A DNA stretch of 41,421 nt from Proteobacteria bacterium SG_bin5. Lineage in GTDB: Bacteria > Pseudomonadota > Alphaproteobacteria > Sphingomonadales > Sphingomonadaceae. The stretch is taken from the NCBI GenBank assembly GCA_002083475.1, contig LWDI01000088.1, positions 1-41,421 on the forward strand. Direction: 5' to 3'. Made by a program: the position numbers and the translations under genes. A model generated the notes under the pieces. The model was given only the letters and a program-made list of their open reading frames with translations. It did not search any database and was not told the DNA's origin. Positions 16,542 to 24,811 of this stretch are shown here, in pieces. The number at the start of each line of letters is the position of its first letter. Position 1 is the first letter of the stretch.

Positions 16542-16634
16542 GTCATTCCCGGGAAGGCGGGACTCCATTCGGGCTGGCGGCGCTCTTTCTTGTCTCAGTC
16601 TGCCCGAATGGACCCCCGCCTGCGCGGGGGTGAC
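16542..16634. repeat. intergenic inverted repeat (CCATTCGGGC arms)
   Basis: The left arm, GTCATTCCCGGGAAGGCGGG followed by ACTCCATTCGGGC, pairs with GCCCGAATGGACCCCCGCCT and the terminal GGGGGTGAC. It lies between two convergent genes and can form one long hairpin, which could serve as a two-way transcript end. Confidence 0.7.
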
Positions 16635-16664
16635 GGTTCAAGGGCGCAGGATAATGCCGACCCC

Positions 16665-18728
16665 TTACCCGCCCGCCTTCGCCACCAGCAGATCGGGGGT
16701 CAGCACCTGGGGCAGCACCTCGGGCTCGGACGCGCCGACCGGGTAATAGAGATATAAGGGCACCCCCGCGCGGTTATGCGCTTCGATGAAGCGGCCGAGC
16801 TTGGCGTCGCCGCTCGTCCAATCGCCGACGAGCGTCGCCACCTTGTGCCGCGCGAAAGCCGCCCGCACCGGGGCGGTGTCGATCGCGACGCGCTCGTTCA
16901 CCTTGCACGTCAGGCACCAATCGGCGGTGAAATAGACGAACACGGGCGTGCGATTGGCGCGCAGCGTCGCCAGGCGCTCCTCGCTGAACGATTGCGTGTC
17001 GGCCCTCGCAACCGCGGCCTTGGCCTCGGGCTTCACCGCCCAGGCGGTCGCCCCCGTCACCGCCGCCAGCGCGACCAGCGCCGCGAGCCCCGCGCTCAGG
17101 CCCCGCCGCTGGCGCTCGCCGACCAGGAACAGCACCGCGCCCAAGCCGACGATCCCGGCAAGGCCGATCGCCATGCCGTCCACCCCGGCCTCGCCGCCGA
17201 GCACCCAGGCGAGCCACACCGCCGTCAGCCCCATGGGCAGCGCGAGGAAATGCCGGAAATGTTCCATCCACGCCCCCGGCTTGGGGAGCGCGCGGCGCAA
17301 GGGGGGCACGAAACCGATCGCGAGGAAGGGCAGCGCCAGCCCCAGGCCCAGCCCGGCGAATACGCCGAGCCCGGCATACCAGGGCAGCACCAGCGCCGCC
17401 CCCAGCGCCGCGCCCATGAACGGCCCGGTGCACGGCGTCGCGATGATCGCGGCGAGCGCGCCGGTCGCGAAGGCGCCGCTCGCCCCGCTCGCCGAATCGA
17501 CGAAGCGCGGCGTCGGGATCTCGAACAGACCCGCCAGGTTCAACGTCAGCGCGGCGACGAGCAGCAGCAGCACCGCGACCACCGCCGGATTTTGCAGCTG
17601 GAACGCCCAGCCGACCGCCGTGCCGCCCGCGCGCAGCGCCAGGATCGCCGCGCCCAGCCCCACGATCACCAGCAGCACGCCGGCGGTATAGGCGAGCGCC
17701 TCGCGCCGCGCCTCGCGCTCCTCGACCCCGCCGCGCGCGAGCTGCAGCGCCTTGAGACTGAGGATCGGGAACACGCACGGCATCACGTTCAAGATCAGCC
17801 CGCCGAGCAGCGCCCCGCCGAGCGCGAGCAGCGCGGGGAGCAGCCAGGCGCGCATCGGCGCCCCGGCGAGCGACGCGCCGCCCGCAGGCGCGGGCACCAC
17901 GCCGGGCTCGGCGCGCAGCATCAACCCACGCGCCTTGCCGATCCGCAGCACCCCCTCGATCGCGCCATCGCCGGGCTTGGACGCCTGGGTCGAGACGATC
18001 AGCCGATCGCCCTCGCGCGTCACCATCTGCGGGGCGTTGTAGGCGACGCGATTGGGGGTGGTCGCGAAGAAATAAGCGTCGCTCAGCGGCGCGCCCGCAG
18101 GATAGGGGATGGCGAGCCGCAGTCCGCGCGCGTCGCGCTGATAAGTCGCCGCCGCCCCCAGCGGCTTGGGCAGCGCCTGGCGGAAAGCATCGAAGCGCGC
18201 GCGGGCCGCGGGGGTGATCGCGCCGTCGCCCACCGTCAGCGTCAGCGATAGCTCGGCCTTTTCGGGGACGCAGATTTGATCGGTGCAGACGAGATAATTG
18301 GTTTTGAGCCGGATCGGCAGCTTGGTGCCCTTGGCGAGGCCGGGGGGGAGGTGCAGATCGATCAGCGGGGTGAAACGCCGTTCGAACACGTAATTTTGCA
18401 GCGCATCGGCGCCCTCGCCGATCAGCAAGGTGGTCGGCACCGGATAGCGCGGCGCGTCCGCCGTCACGCCCGCCGGCAAGGTCCAATTCAGCTTCGCCGG
18501 AAAGCCCGCGTCGCCCGGATTCTGCCAATAGCCATGCCAGCCCGGCTGGGGCACCGCATCATAAGCGAGCGTCACCGTGCCGCCGGGCGCGGGCGTGTCG
18601 CTTTCGGCGGTGAGCGTGATGGCGATGTGCGGCCCCTTGGAATAGGGGTCCGGCAATTGCGCCATTGCGGGCACGGCAAGGCCGAGCCACAGCAGCACCG
18701 TCACAATCGCGAAACCTAAGCGCCTCAT
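16665..18728 (-). CDS. DsbD/ScsB-like thiol:disulfide interchange protein
   Basis: 687 residues in three parts. A signal peptide (MRRLGFAIVTVLLWLGLAVPAMAQ) leads into a periplasmic domain with a cysteine pair in LVCTDQIC (Cys148, Cys153). A membrane domain of about eight helices carries the redox cysteines in NVMPCVFPILSLKALQL and ATPCTGPFMGA. A C-terminal thioredoxin-like domain has TADWCLTCKVNE. Together these pass electrons from cytoplasmic thioredoxin to periplasmic partners. The long N-terminal domain, unlike E. coli DsbD, is closer to the ScsB type. It is a single gene, divergent from the alkaline phosphatase with 47 bases between starts. Confidence 0.92.
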   Translation of the reverse strand: MRRLGFAIVTVLLWLGLAVPAMAQLPDPYSKGPHIAITLTAESDTPAPGGTVTLAYDAVPQPGWHGYWQNPGDAGFPAKLNWTLPAGVTADAPRYPVPTTLLIGEGADALQNYVFERRFTPLIDLHLPPGLAKGTKLPIRLKTNYLVCTDQICVPEKAELSLTLTVGDGAITPAARARFDAFRQALPKPLGAAATYQRDARGLRLAIPYPAGAPLSDAYFFATTPNRVAYNAPQMVTREGDRLIVSTQASKPGDGAIEGVLRIGKARGLMLRAEPGVVPAPAGGASLAGAPMRAWLLPALLALGGALLGGLILNVMPCVFPILSLKALQLARGGVEEREARREALAYTAGVLLVIVGLGAAILALRAGGTAVGWAFQLQNPAVVAVLLLLVAALTLNLAGLFEIPTPRFVDSASGASGAFATGALAAIIATPCTGPFMGAALGAALVLPWYAGLGVFAGLGLGLALPFLAIGFVPPLRRALPKPGAWMEHFRHFLALPMGLTAVWLAWVLGGEAGVDGMAIGLAGIVGLGAVLFLVGERQRRGLSAGLAALVALAAVTGATAWAVKPEAKAAVARADTQSFSEERLATLRANRTPVFVYFTADWCLTCKVNERVAIDTAPVRAAFARHKVATLVGDWTSGDAKLGRFIEAHNRAGVPLYLYYPVGASEPEVLPQVLTPDLLVAKAGG

Positions 18729-18775
18729 GTCCGCCGTCTAGCCTCTCTCACCGGCGCCAAGAAGGAGAAAAGCCG

Positions 18776-20425
18776 ATGAAACACGCAATCGCCTTCGCCG
18801 CCGCGCTCGCGCTGGTTACGCCCATGGCCTTCGCGCAGGAAACGCCGCCCGCCGCCGTGCCCGCGCCGCGCACCCCGCCCAAGCTCATCGTCACCATCTC
18901 GGTCGATCAATTTTCGGCCGATTTGTTCGCCGAATATCGCAATCGCTTCACCGGCGGCTTCAAGCGGCTGCTGGAGGGCGCGGTGTTCCCCTCGGGCTAT
19001 CAAAGCCATGCCGCGACCGAGACCTGCCCCGGCCATTCGACGATCCTGACCGGCATGCACCCCGCGCGCACCGGCATCATCGCCAATAATTGGACCGATC
19101 TGAAGGCGGCGCGCGCCGACAAGACGATCTATTGCGCCGAGGACGAGAGCGTGCCCGGCAGCAGCAGCGGCAATTACACCGTCTCCGACAAGCATCTGCT
19201 CGTCCCCACGCTCGGCGAGCGGATGAAGGCGGCGAACCCGGCCGCGCGGATCGTGTCGGTCGCGGGGAAGGACCGCGCGGCGGTGATGATGGGCGGCCAC
19301 CGCGTCGACCAGCTCTGGTGGTGGGACGGCAAGAGATTCGCGAGCTATGCCGGCCGCGCCGAGCCCGAAGCGGTGCGCCTGGCCAATAAGGCGGCGGTCG
19401 AGCGGATCGCCGCCGGCCAACCCGCGCTTCCCGAACCCGATTTCTGCCGGCCGCACGACCGCGCGGTGGCGATCGGCGGCGGCAAATCGGTCGGCGCCGG
19501 TCGCTTCGAGCGCGCGCCGGGCGACGCCAGGCCGTTGCGCGCCTCGCCCGAATTCGATGGCATGGTGTTCAGCCTCGCTGCGGGCCTGATCGAGGAAATG
19601 CAGCTGGGCAAGGGGCCGACCACCGATTTGATCGCGGTCGGCGCCTCGGCGACCGATTATGTCGGCCATACCTACGGCACCAACGGCAACGAAATGTGCC
19701 TGAACCTGGCGTCGCTCGACGACACGCTGGGCGATTTCTTCGACAAGCTCGATTCGCTCGGCATCGATTACGAAGTCGTGCTCACCGCCGATCATGGCGG
19801 GCATGATCTGCCCGAGCGGCTGCGCGAACAAGCGGTGCCGGGCGCGACGCGGATCGCCCCCGATCTCTCCACCAAGGCGATCAACGACGCGGTGGTCGCC
19901 AAGCTCGAGCTGAGCGGCCAGGCGCTGTTCGGCGATTCGGGATCGGGCGACGTTTATATCGACCCCAAGCTCAGCCCCGCGCAAAGGGCGGCGGTGACGC
20001 GCGAGGCGCTGGCGCTCTACCGCGCGCATCCGCAAGTCGCCGCCGCGTTCAGCCGCGCCGAAATCATGGCGGCCGCCCCCGCGAGCCTGCCGCCCCCCGC
20101 CTGGAGCCTGATCGAGCGCGCCAAGGCGAGCTTCCACCCCGATCGCTCGGGCGACATCGTCGTCGCCTTGAAGCCGCGCATCACCCCCATCGCCGATCCG
20201 ACGCGCGGCTATGTCGCGACGCACGGCTCCTTCTGGGATTATGACCGGCGCGTGCCGATGCTGTTCTGGCGCAAGGGAATCGTGCCGATGGAGCAGCCCT
20301 TGGCGGTGGAAACGGTCGACATCGCCCCCACGCTCGCCGCGACGATCGGGCTGAAGCTGGGGGCGCCGGAAGTGGACGGGCGGTGTTTGGATCTCGACGC
20401 CGGGGCGGGGGATAGTTGCCGGTAA
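18776..20425 (+). CDS. alkaline phosphatase, PafA/SPAP type
   Basis: 549 residues with signal peptide MKHAIAFAAALALVTPMAFA, exported to the periplasm. It has the alkaline phosphatase superfamily core with two metal sites: SVDQFSADLF, DYVGHTYG, DHGGHD and THGSFWDYD. The nucleophile is Thr83 in TETCPGH. Asn104, Lys165 (GKDR) and Arg167 keep exactly the spacing of Thr89/Asn110/Lys171/Arg173 in the characterised Sphingomonas enzyme SPAP, which marks it as a phosphate monoesterase of the PafA type. Such enzymes are often not repressed by phosphate. GAAGGAGAAAAGCCG precedes the ATG. Confidence 0.93.
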   Translation: MKHAIAFAAALALVTPMAFAQETPPAAVPAPRTPPKLIVTISVDQFSADLFAEYRNRFTGGFKRLLEGAVFPSGYQSHAATETCPGHSTILTGMHPARTGIIANNWTDLKAARADKTIYCAEDESVPGSSSGNYTVSDKHLLVPTLGERMKAANPAARIVSVAGKDRAAVMMGGHRVDQLWWWDGKRFASYAGRAEPEAVRLANKAAVERIAAGQPALPEPDFCRPHDRAVAIGGGKSVGAGRFERAPGDARPLRASPEFDGMVFSLAAGLIEEMQLGKGPTTDLIAVGASATDYVGHTYGTNGNEMCLNLASLDDTLGDFFDKLDSLGIDYEVVLTADHGGHDLPERLREQAVPGATRIAPDLSTKAINDAVVAKLELSGQALFGDSGSGDVYIDPKLSPAQRAAVTREALALYRAHPQVAAAFSRAEIMAAAPASLPPPAWSLIERAKASFHPDRSGDIVVALKPRITPIADPTRGYVATHGSFWDYDRRVPMLFWRKGIVPMEQPLAVETVDIAPTLAATIGLKLGAPEVDGRCLDLDAGAGDSCR

Positions 20426-20460
20426 TTCGTTGCGGCAGTCGAGCAACGAGAACGACGTCA

Positions 20461-20479
20461 CCCCGGCCTCGCGCCGGGG
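20461..20479. terminator. GC-rich hairpin between convergent genes
   Basis: CCCCGGC and GCCGGGG pair around a five-base loop, within a GTCACCCCGG...CCGGGGT context like the half-arms of the local repeats. It lies between the ends of the phosphatase gene and the beta-helix gene. There is no T run, so intrinsic termination is uncertain. Confidence 0.3.
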
Positions 20480-20525
20480 TATCGGTCACTTGCTTTACCC
20501 GAGCAATGCTTCACCGCGCGCGGAA

Positions 20526-21470
20526 TTACCGCGCCTCATACGCCCGCACCCCCGGCCCCAGCGTATTGGCGCCGATCGCCAGCCGCTGCTTGCTCGCGTC
20601 CGCGACGAACGCCGGCGAGCGGGTTTCGCCGGGCGATAGCCGCGCGCTGTTACCCTCGATCCGCAGGCCCGCCGAGGAATAGGTGCGCGCTTCGGGCGCG
20701 ACGCTGATGAAAGCGGTCCAATTCTCCTTGTTGCGCCCCTGGACCATCGCGTTACCCGTGATCGAGCCCGTCGCGCCTTCGGACAGATCGATCATATAAT
20801 TGGTCTTGGCGCCCTGGCTGTCGTCGAAGCTGTTGCCGCTGATCTCGACCTTGGGCACGCGCAGCTTGACATAATGGCCGCCGCGCCCGCGCTCGAAGCG
20901 GCTGGCGGTGACGGTCACTTGCCCCTGATTGGCGAGATAGATCGAATGCGCGCAATCGGGGGTCTCGTCGCATTGGCCGAGCCCGGCGAAGGTCGAATGG
21001 TCGATCACGATCTTCTGCGGCCCGGTAACGCCGCCCAAAATGCCCTCTTGGCTATCGAGGAACATCGAGTCCTTCACCGTCAGATCGCCGATCTCGCTGC
21101 GGATGCCCGCGCCATTGCCGTCGGGGACGCGGATGCCGCGAAAGACGATCCCATCGACCACCGCGCCGCGCCCGCGCAGCACCAGCGCCGCCTTGCCCTC
21201 GCAGGCGGTGCCCTCGAACACCACCGTGCCCGGCTGGCGCGCCTTGAAGACGGTGCGCCCCCAGCTCTGCACCGCGCATTGGCGATAGCGGCCGGGGGCG
21301 ATGAGGATCGTCGACCAAGTGAATTCGCCGCGCGGCTTGGCCGCCTCGAGCGCCTGGTCGAGCGTTGAGAAGCTCTGCCCGGTTTCGGCGAGGGTGAAGG
21401 CGCCGCCTTCTTGCGCGGCGAGCGGGGCGGCGAGCGATAGGGCGAGAGCGGGGGCAAGCATCGGGCGCAT
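20526..21470 (-). CDS. exported right-handed parallel beta-helix protein
   Basis: 314 residues. It has a signal peptide ending LAAPLAAQ, then a TLDQALEAAKPRGEF segment typical of pectate-lyase-like folds. Repeated coils follow, with patterns such as GAVVDGIVFRGIRV, GDLTVKDSMFLDS, QKIVIDHSTFAGLG and PKVEISGNSFDDS. It resembles right-handed beta-helix (PbH1) proteins, which include polysaccharide lyases and epimerases as well as non-enzymes. No lyase active site could be assigned. The second ATG (21470) is chosen because GGAG lies eight bases before it; the first ATG, six bases upstream, overlaps that site. Confidence 0.8.
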   Translation of the reverse strand: MRPMLAPALALSLAAPLAAQEGGAFTLAETGQSFSTLDQALEAAKPRGEFTWSTILIAPGRYRQCAVQSWGRTVFKARQPGTVVFEGTACEGKAALVLRGRGAVVDGIVFRGIRVPDGNGAGIRSEIGDLTVKDSMFLDSQEGILGGVTGPQKIVIDHSTFAGLGQCDETPDCAHSIYLANQGQVTVTASRFERGRGGHYVKLRVPKVEISGNSFDDSQGAKTNYMIDLSEGATGSITGNAMVQGRNKENWTAFISVAPEARTYSSAGLRIEGNSARLSPGETRSPAFVADASKQRLAIGANTLGPGVRAYEAR

Positions 21471-21574
21471 CGGCATTTCTCCGCCCGATGTCCTGCGCGA
21501 GGGGCGCGCGGCGGGGAAGCGCGATCGATGGTTAACGCTTTCCCGAAATGGGCCTGCCCCTTACCAGCCGGCCC

Positions 21575-22147
21575 TTACCAGCCACCGGTGCCGGGGCCGC
21601 CCTTGATCGGCCCCTTGATCCGCGCCGTCACCCAGCCGCCATAATAGCCGCCGGGCTGCGGGCGGACACGCTCCTCGCCCACGAAACACTCGAGCGCGGC
21701 GGGATAGAAAGCGAACCAGCCCGCGATCGCCGCGAAGCCGCGCCCCAAATCGTCGAGCGGATCGGGATAGCAATAAGCGACCGAGGCGAGCCGCTCGCCG
21801 CCCAGCACCAGATCATGATGGACCGCCGCGCCTTTCCACTCGCACAAGGTGACATGATCGGCGGGGAGCAACTCGGCGCGCACGCTGTCGGGCGCGAAAT
21901 AGGGCACGGGGGCGCCGGCGGTTTCGCACACCCAAATCGGCGCGCGGGTCTCGGCGACGAGCATCCCCCGGTGCTCGACGCGCAGTCGTTCGCCGCCCGG
22001 GCGCACCAGCGGCGGGCGCGGATAATCCCATACCGATTCCTCGCCCGCCCCCACCGGCTCGCGCGGCGGCTTGGGCGCATGCGCCCATTTGGCGCGCGCG
22101 GGGCCGACCATCGCCAGCAGCTCGGCATGGCTGGGGAGCGTGATCAT
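21575..22147 (-). CDS. DUF427 domain protein
   Basis: 190 residues. The core carries the DUF427 pattern: a VEHRGMLVAETRAPIWVCET strand pair, then FAPDSVRAELLPADHVTLCEWKG, HHDLVLGGE and VAYCYPDP. The tail is rich in glycine (GGYYGGW and GPIKGGPGTGGW). Function is unknown for the family. The ATG overlaps the stop of the PP2C-like gene as ATGA, so the two are almost surely translationally coupled. The start is chosen for that overlap; the frame extends 22 codons further upstream inside the phosphatase gene. Confidence 0.85.
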   Translation of the reverse strand: MITLPSHAELLAMVGPARAKWAHAPKPPREPVGAGEESVWDYPRPPLVRPGGERLRVEHRGMLVAETRAPIWVCETAGAPVPYFAPDSVRAELLPADHVTLCEWKGAAVHHDLVLGGERLASVAYCYPDPLDDLGRGFAAIAGWFAFYPAALECFVGEERVRPQPGGYYGGWVTARIKGPIKGGPGTGGW

Positions 22148-22968
22148 GCGACGCAGCGCAGCCAGAGCGCGGTCGCGTCGTCGGAGGTCTTGAAGCGCGG
22201 GTAGCGCGCGCAATCCGCGTCCGCCGCCTCGATCGCGCGCAGCCGCGCGGCGAGTCCCGCCAGCCCCTCGCCCGCCAGCGCCGCGAACAGGCCGCGCGCG
22301 TCGAAAGCGGCATATTGGTCGATCAGCGCCGCGAAGCCGTCGGTCATCAGCAGCAATTCGTCGCCCGGCGCGCAGGGCACGGCCGCGAACGACAGCGGCG
22401 GCGGCGCGAGCGCCTCCACCCCCAGCACCGCCTGGCCCGGCCGCCCCCGCCGCGCGCGCAAACTCTCCAGGATCGGCGCCGGCCGCGCCTTCAGCCCCAG
22501 GCCATGTTCGGCGAGCCCCGCGGCATGCGCCAGTTCATCGTCGCGCGCCTCCGCCAAGGGGCCGACGCGTTCGACCAGATCGCCGCGCTTGACGAGCGCC
22601 GCGCAATCGCCCGCCCAGGCGAAATCGAGCCGTTCGGGGGTGACGCGCGCGGCGAGGAACGAGGCGCAGGGCAATTCCCAACGCCCGAGCGGGGCGCGCG
22701 TGCGCACCGCTTCGAACCGGCGCGCGATGCGCGCGGCGACACCCTTGCAAATCAGATCGAGCCGCGCGTCGCCGGTGGCGGCGAAGCCTGCGTTCGCTTC
22801 TTGCGCGATCCACGCCGCGCCGCCGCGCGTGCCGACGAGCCCGGGCTCGCCCAAATCGGTCGCGCCGTCGATCACCCAGGCGAGCACGTCGCTCGCGCCG
22901 CCGCGATCGTCATTGGCGGCCGCCGGGTCGCCGGCGAGGCTAAGAGTCTGGAGCAGATCGAAGCGCAT
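22144..22968 (-). CDS. PP2C-like protein phosphatase
   Basis: 274 residues with the metal-binding acidic motifs of the PPM/PP2C fold: NDDRGG near the N-terminus, VIDGATD, FAWAGDCAALVKRG, GDELLLMTDGFAALID and the closing SDDATALWL. It is short and lacks sensor or membrane domains, so it would be cytoplasmic. It shares a four-base overlap with the DUF427 gene downstream. The usual partners of stand-alone PP2C proteins (a Ser/Thr kinase, FHA or VWA proteins) are not nearby, so its substrate is unknown. Confidence 0.85.
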   Translation of the reverse strand: MRFDLLQTLSLAGDPAAANDDRGGASDVLAWVIDGATDLGEPGLVGTRGGAAWIAQEANAGFAATGDARLDLICKGVAARIARRFEAVRTRAPLGRWELPCASFLAARVTPERLDFAWAGDCAALVKRGDLVERVGPLAEARDDELAHAAGLAEHGLGLKARPAPILESLRARRGRPGQAVLGVEALAPPPLSFAAVPCAPGDELLLMTDGFAALIDQYAAFDARGLFAALAGEGLAGLAARLRAIEAADADCARYPRFKTSDDATALWLRCVA

Positions 22969-23004
22969 GGCCGCCCCTTAATCACGCGGTGTGACAGGGA
23001 AGAG

Positions 23005-23451
23005 TCAAACCGGTGCGATGTCGAAGTGCAGCACTTCTTCGCGGGCGCCAAGGCTTTCGTACAAGGCGATCGCCGGCGCGTCACCGCGATCGGCCTGGAC
23101 GAACACCGTCCAGGCGCCGCGCGCCTTGGCGATGCGGCGCAGTTCGTCGATGAGCGCGCGCGCGCGCCCCTGTCGCCGATCGGGCGCGTCGACGGCGAGA
23201 TCGTACAGATAAATTTCGCGCCGCGCCTGCTCCAGCTTGTCGAGCTCATAGGCAACCAGCCCACCGGCGAGCCGATCCCCCACCATCGACACCAGCACGA
23301 TCACGTGATCGCGCGCGAGCGTGGCGCGCAGCCAATCATCATCGGGCCGCGCGCCAGCGTAATTGGCGTCATCCTCGAACGCGCGGGCGAAAAGGGCGTT
23401 GAGCGCGCGCAGGCGCGACACGTCTTCCGCGCCCAGGCGCTCGATCGCCAT
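23005..23451 (-). CDS. GNAT acetyltransferase similar to AAC(3)-I aminoglycoside acetyltransferases
   Basis: 148 residues. The order of motifs matches AAC(3)-I enzymes closely: LNALFARAFEDDANY, LARDHVIVLVSMVGD, GGLVAYELDKLEQARREIY, the acetyl-CoA loop RRQGRARALIDELRRIAKARG, and VFVQADRGDAPAIALYESLG ending in LHFDI. AAC(3)-I acetylates the 3-amino group of gentamicin-type drugs. Chromosomal homologues are frequent in environmental proteobacteria and need not confer resistance. The ATG shares its A with the E2 stop (TGATG), so it is translated with the dehydrogenase operon. A TTG one codon earlier is less likely. Confidence 0.82.
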   Translation of the reverse strand: MAIERLGAEDVSRLRALNALFARAFEDDANYAGARPDDDWLRATLARDHVIVLVSMVGDRLAGGLVAYELDKLEQARREIYLYDLAVDAPDRRQGRARALIDELRRIAKARGAWTVFVQADRGDAPAIALYESLGAREEVLHFDIAPV

Positions 23452-24809
23452 CAATCCGCGAACAACAGCACCGGGGTTTCGAGCAGACCCTTCAGCGCCT
23501 GGACGAAGCTCGCCGCGTCCCAGCCGTCGACGACGCGGTGGTCGCAGCTGATCGACAGGTTCATCAGCTTGGCGCGGACGATCTCGTCGCCCTGGAAGAT
23601 CGGACGTTCGACGATCTTGTTGGGGCCGATGATCGCGACTTCGGGGCGGTTGATCACCGGGGTGGTCGCGATGCCGCCGAGCGGCCCGAGCGAGGTGACG
23701 GTGAGGGTCGAGCCCGAAAGCTCCTCGGACTTGGCCTTGCCGCTGCGCGCCGCTTCGGCGAGGCGCGTGATCTCGGCGGCGAGCTGCCAGATATTCTTGT
23801 CCTGCGCGTCGCGGATCACCGGCACCATCAGCCCGGTATCGGTCTGCGTCGCCATGCCGAGATGGACGCGGCCATGGCGGGTGACGACGCCCGCCTCGTC
23901 GTCATAGCGCGCGTTGATCATCGGGAATTGCGGGATGGTCTTGCAGATCGCGACGATCAGCAGCGGCAGCAGGGTGAGCTTGGGCCGGCTCCCCCGCGCG
24001 CCGTTCAGATCGGCGCGCATCGCCTCGAGCGCGGTCACGTCGATCTCGTCGACATAAGTGAAATGCGGGATATGGCGCTTGGCCGCCGCCATATTCTCGG
24101 CGATGCGGCGCCTAAGGCCGATCACCTTGATCGGCTGATCCTCGCGCGCGCGAGACGCATGGGGGGCGTGATAGCCCTGGCCCGATTGATAGCGCAGATA
24201 AGCGTCGAGATCGGCGTGGCGAACGCGGTCGCCCTCGAACTTCACTTGGGCGAGATCGATGCCGAGATCCTTCGCGCGGGCGCGGACGGCGGGCGAGGCG
24301 AGAACCACCCGATCCTCCCCAAGCTTTGCTTGGGGAGGGGGACCGTCAGCCGTAGGCTGATGGTGGAGGGGCCACTCCACCTCAGAACTAGCGTCGGCGC
24401 GCGCGGCAACCGGCGTTGCCCCTCCACCATGCTGCGCATGGTCCCCCTCCCCAGCAGAGCTGGGGAGGATCGGAGTGCCCGGATTTTCTGCCTCATATTG
24501 CTCGACGACTTCGGCCTGTGCCGAGCTCGGCGGCGCGACCACCGCCTCGGCCTCCACCGCCACCTCGCCCGCGGTTTCGATCACCACCAGCGCCGCGCCG
24601 ATCGGCACCATCGCGCCGACTTCGCCCGCCAGTTCGACGACCTTGCCCGACACCGGGCTTTCCATCTCGACCGTCGCCTTATCGGTCATCATATCGGCGA
24701 TCGGCTGATCCTCGCGGACTTCGTCGCCGACCTGGATGTGCCAGGCGACGATTTCGGCCTCGGCGATGCCTTCGCCGATATCGGGCAAGCGGAAGGTGAA
24801 ACGCGCCAT
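23451..24809 (-). CDS. bkdB: dihydrolipoamide acyltransferase (E2) of branched-chain 2-oxoacid dehydrogenase
   Basis: 452 residues. The N-terminal lipoyl domain (1-80) has Lys44 in MTDKATVEM as the lipoylation site. A subunit-binding domain spans about 169-205 (ASPAVRARAKDLGIDL). The catalytic domain ends with the HxxxDG motif in SCDHRVVDGWDAASF. Between the lipoyl and binding domains lies a linker in which residues about 114-167 are encoded entirely by a compound palindrome (24311-24471) read in frame. The gene follows E1beta after two bases (TGACCATG). The substrate (branched-chain rather than pyruvate) is inferred from the E1 subunit types and the separate E1alpha/E1beta genes. Confidence 0.92.
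   Translation of the reverse strand: MARFTFRLPDIGEGIAEAEIVAWHIQVGDEVREDQPIADMMTDKATVEMESPVSGKVVELAGEVGAMVPIGAALVVIETAGEVAVEAEAVVAPPSSAQAEVVEQYEAENPGTPILPSSAGEGDHAQHGGGATPVAARADASSEVEWPLHHQPTADGPPPQAKLGEDRVVLASPAVRARAKDLGIDLAQVKFEGDRVRHADLDAYLRYQSGQGYHAPHASRAREDQPIKVIGLRRRIAENMAAAKRHIPHFTYVDEIDVTALEAMRADLNGARGSRPKLTLLPLLIVAICKTIPQFPMINARYDDEAGVVTRHGRVHLGMATQTDTGLMVPVIRDAQDKNIWQLAAEITRLAEAARSGKAKSEELSGSTLTVTSLGPLGGIATTPVINRPEVAIIGPNKIVERPIFQGDEIVRAKLMNLSISCDHRVVDGWDAASFVQALKGLLETPVLLFAD
24311..24471. repeat. compound palindromic element, copy 2, inside the E2 coding region
   Basis: 161 bases bounded by GATCCTCCCC and GGGGAGGATC. It has the same order of parts as copies 1 and 3: a terminal hairpin (CCTCCCCAAGC/GCTTGGGGAGG), GGGGACC, a hairpin (GTCAGCCGTAGGCTGAT), GGTGGAGGGG, a unique centre, CCCCTCCACC, a hairpin (ATGCTGCGCAT), GGTCCCCCTCCCC and a last hairpin. 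No stop codon arises in the E2 frame. Translation gives a proline/glycine/alanine-rich linker including GPPPQAKLGE; copy 1 read in the corresponding frame gives GPPPQASLG. Confidence 0.92.
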
Positions 24810-24811
24810 GG

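Noticed and set aside
23005..23451. Reading the AAC(3)-like gene as an acquired resistance cassette.
   Set aside because: It has the same base composition as its neighbours, is coupled to E2 by TGATG, and no attC, integron or insertion sequence is present.
24242..24496. Small open frames in both strands across the E2 palindrome, which might be read as a separate gene.
   Set aside because: They arise from the palindrome itself, similar frames appear in the other copies, and none has a ribosome site or a recognisable product.
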